Assembly: GCA_002299555.1 (NCBI GenBank)
Contig: DBOL01000090.1
Span: 3,723-29,239 of the forward strand
Reading direction: 5' to 3'
DNA from: Candidatus Aminicenantes bacterium UBA647
GTDB lineage: Bacteria; Acidobacteriota; Aminicenantia; UBA2199
Length of the DNA stretch: 25,517 nucleotides
Positions 8,173 to 16,316 of this stretch are shown in pieces. Under the pieces are notes generated by a model, which was not told the DNA's origin, ran no database searches, and saw only the letters and a program-made list of their open reading frames with translations. Position 1 is the stretch's first letter, and each line of letters starts with the position of its first letter. The position numbers and the translations under genes were made by a program.

Positions 8173-8868
8173 CTATACCATACTCAGGAACAGGAAAGAG
8201 AAACCGGAGATGACAAGGGCTTTGAATATCAGGTAAATACCGGAGATTGTCATTGATTTTTTTATATCTAGTTTTGAGAAATATGCAATTCCCAACGCAA
8301 TGGCAATTGCGTACCAGACAGAAAAAACATCGAATCTGGATACAAAGATGTGGATGAACGATTTTGCATCCCCTCCCGGAATAAAAACAGCAGGAGAAAG
8401 AAATCCCAACAACTTAACATTAAATATGAGAGAGATAGTTTCAACCATCTTCGGAAAAACTATATCTATAAGTGAGGCTCCTGTTACAATAGCAAAATAA
8501 TTTATATATAATCCTTCCGCGCCTCCTATCCCGAAGAACAGATAGGTGAAAAATGCGCCGATACCGATAACAATAAAAACAAAAACCAGTTCCGGTATAA
8601 GGACAAACATTTTCTGTCCGAAAGACAGTGAGTGGAAATCAAAATCCTGATCCTGAAAATAATCCGCCAGACTTGAATCCTCCATCATCTCAGACATCTG
8701 ATCCGCAGCATAAGGAAATGTCACAAAACTGAGAATAAAGACTGTTACTAAGATTATCACAAAATATGAGACCCATTTCTTGCTGCCCATAAGGTTCCCG
8801 AGCGAAGGGCCCGGTGTTCTGATTATTCCATCCAATCCTGCAAATAGTGAATTAATTTTCTCGATCAT
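8173..8868 (-). CDS. Yip1-family integral membrane protein
   Basis: 231 residues with a short cytosolic N-terminus (SLFAGLDGIIRTPGPSLGNLM, an amphipathic lead-in common to bacterial Yip1-domain proteins) and about five hydrophobic segments near residues 34-54, 88-113, 122-140, 176-196 and 207-230. An acidic loop (MMEDSSLADYFQDQDFDFHS) lies between the first two. This matches the PF04893-like plan; no enzymatic motif is present and the bacterial function is unknown. Its coding end overlaps an imperfect hairpin at 8165-8194 that lacks a T-tract. It is divergent from ygeY, whose start is 124 nt away. Confidence 0.75.
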   Translation of the reverse strand: MIEKINSLFAGLDGIIRTPGPSLGNLMGSKKWVSYFVIILVTVFILSFVTFPYAADQMSEMMEDSSLADYFQDQDFDFHSLSFGQKMFVLIPELVFVFIVIGIGAFFTYLFFGIGGAEGLYINYFAIVTGASLIDIVFPKMVETISLIFNVKLLGFLSPAVFIPGGDAKSFIHIFVSRFDVFSVWYAIAIALGIAYFSKLDIKKSMTISGIYLIFKALVISGFSFLFLSMV

Positions 8869-8957
8869 GACAGGATTATACAGTATTTAGTTTATTTATC
8901 ACAATTCCATGAATATCTTTTTTAAGCTGCTTATTGATTCAAAACATTCCGGAAAAG

Positions 8958-8966
8958 TGCTATTAT
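8958..8966 (+). promoter_or_regulatory. Candidate extended -10 promoter of the ygeY-ygeW-ygfK operon
   Basis: TGC followed by TATTAT (8958-8966), an extended -10 with five of six core matches, 26 nt before the ygeY ATG. The -35 position (TTCAAA, 8938-8943) is weak. The palindrome TTCCGGAA at 8947-8954 sits in the spacer and could be an operator or simply chance. Confidence 0.4.
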
Positions 8967-8992
8967 ATTTCTCGTTAATAAGGAGTGAAAAA

Positions 8993-10177
8993 ATGAACAG
9001 AACAGAAGAAATTTTAAAACTTGCAGAAAAATACAGGGATTATACAGCGGAAAGATTATCGGAACTGGTAAAAGCCAGGTCAATGAGTGGAGATGAGAAA
9101 GCCGCTGCAGATGTCCTTACAGCACAAATGAGAAGTGCAGGCTTCGATGAAGTTTCGATAGACCCTCTCGGAAATGTAATAGGGAGGATCGGATCGGGAG
9201 GAAAAATTCTAGCTTTCGATGCACATATAGATACCGTAGATACCGGCAATCTCGATAACTGGAAGTTTGATCCCTTCTCCGGTGAGATAAAGGACGGATT
9301 CGTTCATGGGCGTGGTTCTGTTGATCAGAAAGGAGGGGCAGCCTCTTTTGTAACTGCCGGAAAAATAATTAAAGAACTTGGTGAAAGAGACGACCTCACG
9401 ATCTATTTTGTCGGAAGTGTTATGGAGGAAGATTGTGACGGACTCTGTTGGAAATATATTGTGGAGGAAGACGGGATCAAACCGGATCTGGTAATTAGTA
9501 CCGAACCAACTAATCTCAATGTTTACAGAGGGCAAAGGGGAAGAATGGAGATGAATGTCAGCTTTAAAGGGATCTCTTCCCACGGGTCAGCTCCCGAGAG
9601 AGGAAAAAATGCAATTTATATGGGATCCAATGTTGCTCTGGAAATAGAAAAGTTGAATGAAAGACTGAAGGATGACAACTTCCTGGGTAAAGGGAGTATT
9701 ACAATTTCAGAATTTATTTCAGGAAGCCCTTCCCTGTGCGCAGTTGCAGATTTTGCAAGGATACACATAGACCGGAGATTGACATGGGGGGAGACAGAAG
9801 AGATTGCTGTCGCCGAAATAGAAAAAATTGTTGAAGGTATGGATGCAAAAGTTACGGTCCCGTTCTATGAAGGAGAAGCATATACAGGACTTAAATATGG
9901 AATGAAAAAATACTACCCCACATGGATGATGCCGGAGGATCACGAAATGGTTATCAAAGGTGTTGAAACATTCGCAGACCTCTTCGGAGAAACACCTGTA
10001 ACCGGCAGGTGGACATTTTCTACAAATGGAGTAACTATTAACGGGTTATACGATATTCCTGTTATAGGATTCGGGCCCGGAAACGAAAAACTGGCTCATG
10101 CTCCAAATGAGATGATACCTGTTGAAGACCTCGTCAAAGCATCCGCATTCTATGCCGGATTTGCATACAAGATGTAA
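8993..10177 (+). CDS. ygeY: YgeY-type M20 metallohydrolase (selenium/purine-catabolism linked)
   Basis: An M20 di-zinc hydrolase of the YgeY group, a cytosolic amide-bond hydrolase related to ArgE/DapE/acetylornithine deacetylases. At 394 residues from ATG 8993, where AAGGAG is well placed, it fits the family; an upstream in-frame ATG at 8909 would add 28 residues with no ribosome site. Metal and catalytic residues are complete: H78 and D80 (FDAHIDTVDTG), D111 (GSVDQKGG), E145/E146 (VMEEDCDG), E171 (STEPTN) and H369 (LAHAPNE); H197 lies in the dimerisation domain (SSHGSAPERG). It is first in the operon, 14 nt before the preferred ygeW start. Its true substrate is not established; in E. coli it belongs to the anaerobic purine/uric-acid gene set. 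Confidence 0.93.
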   Translation: MNRTEEILKLAEKYRDYTAERLSELVKARSMSGDEKAAADVLTAQMRSAGFDEVSIDPLGNVIGRIGSGGKILAFDAHIDTVDTGNLDNWKFDPFSGEIKDGFVHGRGSVDQKGGAASFVTAGKIIKELGERDDLTIYFVGSVMEEDCDGLCWKYIVEEDGIKPDLVISTEPTNLNVYRGQRGRMEMNVSFKGISSHGSAPERGKNAIYMGSNVALEIEKLNERLKDDNFLGKGSITISEFISGSPSLCAVADFARIHIDRRLTWGETEEIAVAEIEKIVEGMDAKVTVPFYEGEAYTGLKYGMKKYYPTWMMPEDHEMVIKGVETFADLFGETPVTGRWTFSTNGVTINGLYDIPVIGFGPGNEKLAHAPNEMIPVEDLVKASAFYAGFAYKM

Positions 10178-10191
10178 ATGGAGAAATGAAA

Positions 10192-11379
10192 ATGCCGGAA
10201 AAATTATTAAAAGAGATAGAAGAATTAAAATCAAACCTGTTCGGAAAAGATTTTCTCCTTACATGGGAAAAAGAGAGGTCAGAACTTGAGCAGGTGTTGC
10301 TGATAGCAGATACATTAAAAATCCTCCGGGGGGAAAATATTTCAACAAGATGTTTCGATTCCGGACTCGCAGTCTCGTTGTTCAGGGATAACTCAACCAG
10401 GACACGATTCTCTTTTGCTTCTGCTGCTAACCTTCTCGGGCTTGAAGTACAGGATCTGGATGAGGAAAAATCTCAAATTGCTCATGGCGAAACTGTAAGA
10501 GAAACCGCAAATATGATCTCGTTCCTAACTGAAGTGATCGGGATCAGAGATGACATTTTTCTTGGAGAAGGGAACAAGTTTATGAGAGAGGTCGGAGACG
10601 CACTTGATGAAGGTTTCAGTGAGCGAATTCTCCCTCAACGTCCCGGGATTGTGAACCTTCAATGTGATATAGATCATCCAACCCAATCTATGGCGGACCT
10701 CCTTCACTTAAAGAATCATTTCGGATCACTCGATTCACTGAAAGGGAAAAAAATAGCAATGACATGGGCATACTCCCCTTCTTACGGGAAACCATTGTCA
10801 GTTCCTCAGGGAATAATCGGACTTATGTCAAGGTTCGGCATGGAAGTTTCGCTTGCCTTTCCCAAGGGATATGACCTGATCCCGGAAGTCGTGAAGATCT
10901 CATCTGAAAATGCAGAGAGAACAGGCGGAAGCCTTACAATTTCTGATTCAATGGACGAAGCTTTCAGAGATGCAGACATAGTTTATCCAAAGAGCTGGGC
11001 TCCCTGGTCTACCATGGAAAAAAGGACAGAACTTTTGAAGAAAAGTGATTCCAAGGGACTCGAGCTGCTGGAAAAAGAGAGTCTGGAAAATAATAGAAAA
11101 TATATGGATTGGGAGTGCAACGCCGAAAGGATGAAGAACACTAAAAATGGAGAAGCATTATATATGCATTGCCTTCCAGCTGATATTTCGGGTGTTTCAT
11201 GTAAAAATGGTGAGGTTGATGCTGAAGTTTTTGAAAAATATAGAAAAGACACTTATGTAGAAGCCGGGTATAAACCGTATATCATTGCTGCAATGATCAT
11301 GGCAAACAAATTCAGGAACCCGTCAGAAGTACTAAATGGATTTATCAAAAGAGGAGCAGAAAGAAGGATATTGGGATAA
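10192..11379 (+). CDS. ygeW: Knotted carbamoyltransferase YgeW
   Basis: A member of the aspartate/ornithine carbamoyltransferase superfamily in the YgeW branch, with a knotted C-terminal fold and an unproved amino acceptor. Numbered from the ATG at 10186, the carbamoyl-phosphate site is STRTRFSF (70-77), followed by QIAHGETVRETANM (97-110), HPTQSMADL (164-172) and MHCLPADISG (327-336). These blocks match E. coli YgeW almost word for word from memory. I prefer the ATG at 10192 (395 aa), because GGAG at 10180-10183 is 8 nt away versus 2 nt for the ATG at 10186. The ygfK ATG overlaps the stop by one base (TAATG), implying translational coupling. It probably phosphorolyses a ureido/carbamoyl compound to carbamoyl phosphate (inference). 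Confidence 0.96.
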   Translation: MPEKLLKEIEELKSNLFGKDFLLTWEKERSELEQVLLIADTLKILRGENISTRCFDSGLAVSLFRDNSTRTRFSFASAANLLGLEVQDLDEEKSQIAHGETVRETANMISFLTEVIGIRDDIFLGEGNKFMREVGDALDEGFSERILPQRPGIVNLQCDIDHPTQSMADLLHLKNHFGSLDSLKGKKIAMTWAYSPSYGKPLSVPQGIIGLMSRFGMEVSLAFPKGYDLIPEVVKISSENAERTGGSLTISDSMDEAFRDADIVYPKSWAPWSTMEKRTELLKKSDSKGLELLEKESLENNRKYMDWECNAERMKNTKNGEALYMHCLPADISGVSCKNGEVDAEVFEKYRKDTYVEAGYKPYIIAAMIMANKFRNPSEVLNGFIKRGAERRILG

Positions 11380-14300
11380 TGACAGATCCCATTGGGAATA
11401 GTTCTGACAGCTTCACCCCTTTAGAGATCAGCAAACTTTATTCATGGATAAAAAGTGAACTTGCAACAGATCATCTTTTCGGTATACCTAAAGAGTTATT
11501 CTTCAAACCTTCGGTTACTGATAATTTCCGTTTAATAAGATTCGGTAAATTGTTAGAAACTCCTGTAGGACTTGCCGCAGGGCCTCATACACAATTAGCA
11601 CAGAATATTATTTCCGGATGGCTAACCGGATCCAGATACATTGAGTTAAAAACGATACAGGACCTGGATCATATTGAAGTTACCAAGCCGTGTATCGACA
11701 TGAGAGATGAGGGGTACAATTGCGAATGGTCACAGGAATTAAATATAGACCAATCTTATACTGAATACCTAAAAGCATGGATACTGATTCATATTCTGAA
11801 GCAGGAATTAAGATTAGGCAGCAGAGATGAACAGGGTTTCATCTTCAATATGAGTGCAGGCTACGACCTTAAAGGTATCAGAGGGGCAAAAGTGCTTGGC
11901 TTCCTTAAGAAAATGAGGAATTCTACAGAACAAAAAAACACTCTTATTGAAGAGTTATCAAAACAGTTTCCGGAGCTCACGAAAATAGATATCCCCGACG
12001 AACTATCCAACAACATAACAGTATCTACAATGCACGGAACTCCACCTGAAGAGATCGAAAAGATAGGCAGATATTTCATCGAAGAGGAGGGCCTGCACAC
12101 AACTATCAAACTTAATCCCACACTTCTCGGCCATGACAAAGTGAGAGAGATCATCAACAAGGAGCTGGAATACGATGTTGAGATTCCTGATTCAGCTTTT
12201 GAACATGATATTGAATATAAAGATGCACTCGATTTAGTCATGAATCTGAGAGAAATATCAGAGAAGAGGGGATTATTCTTCGGATTGAAACTTACGAACA
12301 CACTTGAATGTATTAATCAGGGAGATATATTTCCGAAGAGCGAAAATATGGCTTATATGAGCGGAAGGGCACTCCATCCGATCTCGATCAATATCGCTTC
12401 AAAGTTCAGGAATGACATTGAAGATATCGATATTTCATTTTCAGCCGGAGCAGATGCGTTTAACATTGCAGATATTCTATCATGCAACCTGATGCCTGTA
12501 ACTGTATCTTCCGATATCCTTAAGCCTGGAGGCTATGGAAGGATAAGACAATATATCAAGAAGATCGAGGAAGCAGTATCTGAATCCCATGTAAGCACGT
12601 TAGAGGAATTTGTAAAAATAAGAAGCGGGAACAAAAATAATAGTGTCAGTAAAGCTGCACTTATAAATGTCAAATCTTATGCTGAAAAAACCGTATGTTC
12701 AAAAGAGTATAAAAAGGAAGGTTTTAAGAAGAGAGATACCAAGACGACAAGAAAACTGGATCTGTTCGACTGCATTAAAGCTCCCTGTACAGATTCATGC
12801 AGCACCTCTCAGAATGTCCCGGATTATCTATATTTAACCTCAAAAGAAAAATTTGAGGAAGCTTTTGAAACTGTGATCAAAACCAACCTTTTTCCTAACA
12901 CGACCGGAATGGTCTGTGATCATCAATGCCAGGTGAAGTGTACACGTTCAAATTATGATAACCCTCTTAAAATAAGGGAAGTTAAACGATTTCTGGCTGA
13001 AAATTACGGAAATAAATCTAAAAAGAGAGTAGAGCTGTCTCAAAAGGGGACAGGCACTATTGCGATAATTGGAGCAGGCCCCTCGGGATTAACATGTGCA
13101 GGATACCTTTCGGAAGCCGGGTTTCAGGTAACGATTTATGAGAAGAGCAATAGCCCGGGGGGAATGATCGAAAAGGTTATCCCTGATTTCAGACAGGGAA
13201 ATAATGCTCTTGATAAAGACATATCAAGAATCTTGGATCAGAATATAGAAATTAAATATAGTAATTGCATTGAAGCTGAAGAACTGGCTAGGCTTAGCCG
13301 GGGAAATGACTATGTATATCTCTCTACCGGGGCTCAGGAAAGTATAAAACTTGCAATAGATGGGATCGATTCACCCGGGGTTTTAGATCCACTCTGGTTC
13401 CTGTCCAAAGTAAAATCCGGTAACAAGGTTGAGATCGGGAAGAAAATTGCAGTTATAGGCGGGGGAAACACTGCTATAGATTCAGCACGAACCGCACTGA
13501 GAGTCGCCGGAAAAGATGCTGAAGTTACGATCCTGTACAGAAGAACGAAGAGAGAGATGCCGGCTGATAGCTCTGAAGTGATCTCTGCAATTGAGGAAGG
13601 GGTAGATCTGATAGAGCTTATTGCCCCGGAAATGGTCATCCATAACAAAGACAAGGAAGTTTCAGGACTGAGATGTTTTAGAACCCGTCTTGCAGAACCT
13701 GACAGCAAAGGCAGAAGATATCCGGTAAAGATTGACAATTCAGAGCAGGACTTTGTTTTTGATACTATTATTCCTGCTGTTGGCCAGAGGCCGGAGCCAT
13801 CCCTTTTCGAAAGCAACATCCTCGATCTTAAACGATCAGGCAGACTCTTAAGGGACGGAAATATATTGTCTGGAGGAGACGCCGGACCTGGAACATCCAC
13901 AATAGTAAATGCAGTTGGTGACGGAAGAGCGGCAGCCGAAATTATTAAAACGGAATCAGGGATACCTCTTGAAAATACAAATATGGATCGTGACAGAGAA
14001 ACACCATTGAAGGAACTTCGTTTGAAAAAAACTGAAAGGGTATTCGGAGAAGCGCTAAAAGAACTCCCCCCGGAAGAACGGATCGAAAGAGGTCCTGCAA
14101 TAACTGCTATGACCCACGATGAAGCAGTAGCTGAATCATCCAGATGTCTCTTATGTGATGAGCTATGTGATATTTGCATTACCGTCTGCCCCAACAGAGC
14201 CAATATTTCATATAATTGCGATCTATTCTCCATCGATATTCCTGTATTTGGGAAAACAGAAAATGGGATCGAGGTTGTTGGAAAAGAAAATTTTTCCATC

Positions 14301-14699
14301 GATCAGCAAAATCAGGTTATGAACATTACCGATCTCTGCAACCATTGTGGAAATTGTACAACTTTTTGTCCCACTTCAGGAAGCCCCTTTATGGATAAAC
14401 CAAGGATCGCAATCTCCCGTGAAAGTTTTAACAATGATAACAACGTATATCTGATCATCATGGAAAACAATACAAAAAAGATCGTACACAAAAATGATTC
14501 CGAAAAGATCATGTTTCATACTGAAAACGGGGTCTTTTATTATTCCTCGGATAATATTACTCTTTCATTCAATATTGAGGGGCAGAACATATCGGAAATA
14601 AAGGTCAATCAAAACACAGGAGTTTTACCGGATTTCAAAAAAATCATGACCATGAAATACCTCCTAGACAACATCCCGGAACACCTGCCTGCCTCTTGA
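11379..14699 (+). CDS. ygfK: YgfK, flavin/Fe-S oxidoreductase ('putative selenate reductase subunit')
   Basis: A large cytosolic flavin/iron-sulfur oxidoreductase, 1106 residues against about 1030 for E. coli YgfK. Visible domains in order: a dihydroorotate-dehydrogenase-like barrel (about 1-430, with PVGLAAGPHTQ and IKLNPTLLG), a GltD-type N-terminal Fe-S domain (about 455-545, C465, C470, C474, C513, C517, C521), an FAD Rossmann site GAGPSG (565-570), an NAD(P)H site GGGNTA (694-699), and C-terminal ferredoxin-like Cys clusters (C923, C926, C930, C933, C937 and C987, C990, C993, C997). The selenate-reductase label is historical; family context is anaerobic purine or uric-acid catabolism. 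About 100 residues after the last Cys cluster form an ill-defined C-terminal domain. It is the last gene of a tight three-gene operon. Confidence 0.95.
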   Translation: MTDPIGNSSDSFTPLEISKLYSWIKSELATDHLFGIPKELFFKPSVTDNFRLIRFGKLLETPVGLAAGPHTQLAQNIISGWLTGSRYIELKTIQDLDHIEVTKPCIDMRDEGYNCEWSQELNIDQSYTEYLKAWILIHILKQELRLGSRDEQGFIFNMSAGYDLKGIRGAKVLGFLKKMRNSTEQKNTLIEELSKQFPELTKIDIPDELSNNITVSTMHGTPPEEIEKIGRYFIEEEGLHTTIKLNPTLLGHDKVREIINKELEYDVEIPDSAFEHDIEYKDALDLVMNLREISEKRGLFFGLKLTNTLECINQGDIFPKSENMAYMSGRALHPISINIASKFRNDIEDIDISFSAGADAFNIADILSCNLMPVTVSSDILKPGGYGRIRQYIKKIEEAVSESHVSTLEEFVKIRSGNKNNSVSKAALINVKSYAEKTVCSKEYKKEGFKKRDTKTTRKLDLFDCIKAPCTDSCSTSQNVPDYLYLTSKEKFEEAFETVIKTNLFPNTTGMVCDHQCQVKCTRSNYDNPLKIREVKRFLAENYGNKSKKRVELSQKGTGTIAIIGAGPSGLTCAGYLSEAGFQVTIYEKSNSPGGMIEKVIPDFRQGNNALDKDISRILDQNIEIKYSNCIEAEELARLSRGNDYVYLSTGAQESIKLAIDGIDSPGVLDPLWFLSKVKSGNKVEIGKKIAVIGGGNTAIDSARTALRVAGKDAEVTILYRRTKREMPADSSEVISAIEEGVDLIELIAPEMVIHNKDKEVSGLRCFRTRLAEPDSKGRRYPVKIDNSEQDFVFDTIIPAVGQRPEPSLFESNILDLKRSGRLLRDGNILSGGDAGPGTSTIVNAVGDGRAAAEIIKTESGIPLENTNMDRDRETPLKELRLKKTERVFGEALKELPPEERIERGPAITAMTHDEAVAESSRCLLCDELCDICITVCPNRANISYNCDLFSIDIPVFGKTENGIEVVGKENFSIDQQNQVMNITDLCNHCGNCTTFCPTSGSPFMDKPRIAISRESFNNDNNVYLIIMENNTKKIVHKNDSEKIMFHTENGVFYYSSDNITLSFNIEGQNISEIKVNQNTGVLPDFKKIMTMKYLLDNIPEHLPAS

Positions 14700-14760
14700 T
14701 ATTTACCTGAGAAATGATCTCTGATCCTTTAGTTTTGATTAAACAGGGATAATATAATAA

Positions 14761-15063
14761 AATCACTCTATGGAAGATCATTTCACCGGAAATTGGGGTG
14801 CACCGATAATCGGGGCGGACAAAAAGTTTCCCAGAGAACTTAAGGATGGTGAAGACAAATTGTTGTTCAGTTCCCTCCGATCAGAGAGATATATTTTTAA
14901 TGCAGAAATCCTCACTCATGACAACATCTTGTCAGTCAACCTCAACGGGAGAGAATATCAGCTAACCGGAACTGAATAAAGGGAGAGAGGAAAACTTGGC
15001 ATTCTCAAGCCAAACCTGAGGAAGAGTGATATTGAATCGCTTAAATCGTTGGGATATTTATAA
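14761..15063 (+). pseudogene. Probable remnant of a sulfatase/alkaline-phosphatase-superfamily C-terminus
   Basis: An open stretch runs from 14761 (ATG at 14770, no ribosome site) to an in-frame TAA at 14977-14979 (69 aa). The same frame then continues for 27 codons to a second TAA at 15061-15063. The downstream part ends in KSDIESLKSLGYL, the kind of C-terminus (LxxLGYL) that closes many bacterial sulfatase-like proteins, and the upstream part contains FSSLRSERYIFN, like the sulfatase segment where the chain is extended. No catalytic part survives and another stop lies at 14758-14760. It ends 13 nt before the aldo/keto-reductase-fold gene. Alternatively it could be an unrelated 69-aa small gene. 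Confidence 0.4.
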
Positions 15064-15076
15064 AGAGGGAGAATAC

Positions 15077-15874
15077 ATGACAAAAGATTTCAGGGGATAC
15101 AGAACGCTCGGTAAAACTGGACTTAAAGTCAGCAGGCTCGGTATCGCTTCAGCATACGGACTTCCCGCTGAAGCAATAGAGAAAGGATTTTATGAATATG
15201 GGATAAATTATTTCCTGTGGAGCTCCCCTAAAAATAAAAAGATGGGGAACGCACTTAAAAGTATATGTAAAAAGGATAGAGAAAAAGTGGTTACAGTCTT
15301 TCAATCCTATGACCATTCCGGTATCCTTACTCCCCGTTCTGTTGAGAAAGGATTAAAAATATTGGGAACAGAGTACACAGATGTCCTTCTACTCGGCTGG
15401 TACAATTATCTCCCCAGAAGAGTGGTCGAGAAGGCAATGCTTCTGAAGAAAGAGGGTAAGATTCGGTTCATTGCATTGTCGGGACATAACCGGAAATTAT
15501 TCGGAAAACTTGCAGCAGACCCGGATTGCCCGATCGATATTTTGATGTTCAGGTATAATGCAGTTCATACTGGTGCTGAGAGAGACATATTTCCGAATAT
15601 TTCGGAAAAAGATGCACCCGGTGTTACTATCTATACCTCAACTGCATGGAGGAAACTTCTGGATCCGAAAAAAATGCCTCCGGGTGAAGCACCTCTGACC
15701 GCGGCAGAATGCTACAGATTCGTTCTTTCAAATCCGAAGACTGACCTCTGCTTTACCGCTCCTTCTACTCGGGAACAGCTCGACGAGAATATGAAAGCCC
15801 TCGATGACGGCCCCCTGTCTGAGAAAGAGATGGATCGGATTCGAAGGATCGGAAAATTTATATATAAAAAATAA
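15077..15874 (+). CDS. Aldo/keto-reductase-fold protein lacking the catalytic tetrad
   Basis: 265 residues from ATG 15077, which has GAGGGAGAA just upstream; an earlier in-frame ATG at 15026 would overlap the upstream remnant. Fold markers of the AKR (beta/alpha)8 barrel are clear: RTLGKTGLKVSRLG at the start, then GINYF, MGNALKS, KIRFIALSGHNR and the late TAPSTREQLDENMKAL. The usual Asp/Tyr/Lys/His tetrad is missing: by motif alignment these sites are L47, K52, Q76 and G107 (LLLGWYN where LLHW is normal). It is therefore probably not a standard NADPH reductase. It is followed 14 nt later by nikR on the same strand, so the two are probably co-transcribed; no nickel role is known to me. Confidence 0.85.
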   Translation: MTKDFRGYRTLGKTGLKVSRLGIASAYGLPAEAIEKGFYEYGINYFLWSSPKNKKMGNALKSICKKDREKVVTVFQSYDHSGILTPRSVEKGLKILGTEYTDVLLLGWYNYLPRRVVEKAMLLKKEGKIRFIALSGHNRKLFGKLAADPDCPIDILMFRYNAVHTGAERDIFPNISEKDAPGVTIYTSTAWRKLLDPKKMPPGEAPLTAAECYRFVLSNPKTDLCFTAPSTREQLDENMKALDDGPLSEKEMDRIRRIGKFIYKK

Positions 15875-15888
15875 GGGAGTTGAACCAG

Positions 15889-16308
15889 ATGTCAAAACTT
15901 ATAAGATTCGGAGTTTCACTTAGTTCAGATCTATTGAAAAAATTTGACAAACTGATCGATCGAAAAGGATACAAGAACAGATCCGAAGCTATACGGGACA
16001 TGATAAGAGAGGAACTGGTCTCAGAAGAATGGAAAGAAGGGGGGAGGGAAACAGTAGGTGTTTTCAGCCTTGTTTACGATCACCATAGAAATGACCTTTC
16101 GCAGGTTATAAACAATATTCAGCATAATAACCTTAACATTATACGCTCTTCAACCCATGTTCATATTGATCACAAGAATTGCCTGGAAGTAATAATTCTT
16201 AAAGGGAAAAGCAGTGAGATCCGAAAATTAACAGATCTCCTGACAAGTACTAAAGGGATCAAGCATGGAAAACTTATTATGACTTCAACCGGTTCTGATC
16301 TGACATAA
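15889..16308 (+). CDS. nikR: Nickel-responsive regulator NikR
   Basis: A tetrameric ribbon-helix-helix repressor that binds operator DNA when loaded with Ni2+. The 139 residues give an RHH domain (about 1-45: IRFGVSLSSDLLKKFD, KNRSEAIRDMIRE) and a C-terminal ACT-like metal domain. All four high-affinity Ni ligands are recognisable: the His of IQHNN, both His of STHVHIDH and the Cys of KNCLEV. ATG 15889 is preferred over an in-frame TTG at 15880, because GGGAG (15875-15879) is correctly spaced only from the ATG. It converges, with an 8-bp gap, on the nik transporter genes, and a NikR-type operator lies over that operon's promoter. Confidence 0.95.
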   Translation: MSKLIRFGVSLSSDLLKKFDKLIDRKGYKNRSEAIRDMIREELVSEEWKEGGRETVGVFSLVYDHHRNDLSQVINNIQHNNLNIIRSSTHVHIDHKNCLEVIILKGKSSEIRKLTDLLTSTKGIKHGKLIMTSTGSDLT

Positions 16309-16316
16309 AATTCAGG

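Noticed and set aside
8165..8194. Hairpin CCTGTTTCCT...AGGAACAGG between smpB and the Yip1-like gene, considered as a bidirectional terminator
   Set aside because: One bulged base, overlap with the coding end of the Yip1-like gene, and no T-tract on either strand.
13334..14299. Long (321-codon) open frame antisense to ygfK
   Set aside because: It is Ser/Ile/Pro-rich with no motif or ribosome site and lies wholly inside a clearly coding gene; typical antisense shadow.
8993..14699. In-frame UGA (selenocysteine) or SECIS in the selenium-linked operon
   Set aside because: All three frames run through without internal stops and no Cys/Sec-type motif is interrupted; the selenium link is by family association only.
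14770..15063. Recoding or readthrough at the TAA separating the 69-codon and 27-codon parts
   Set aside because: TAA is not a usual recoding stop, there is no ribosome site for the first part, and gene decay explains it more simply.
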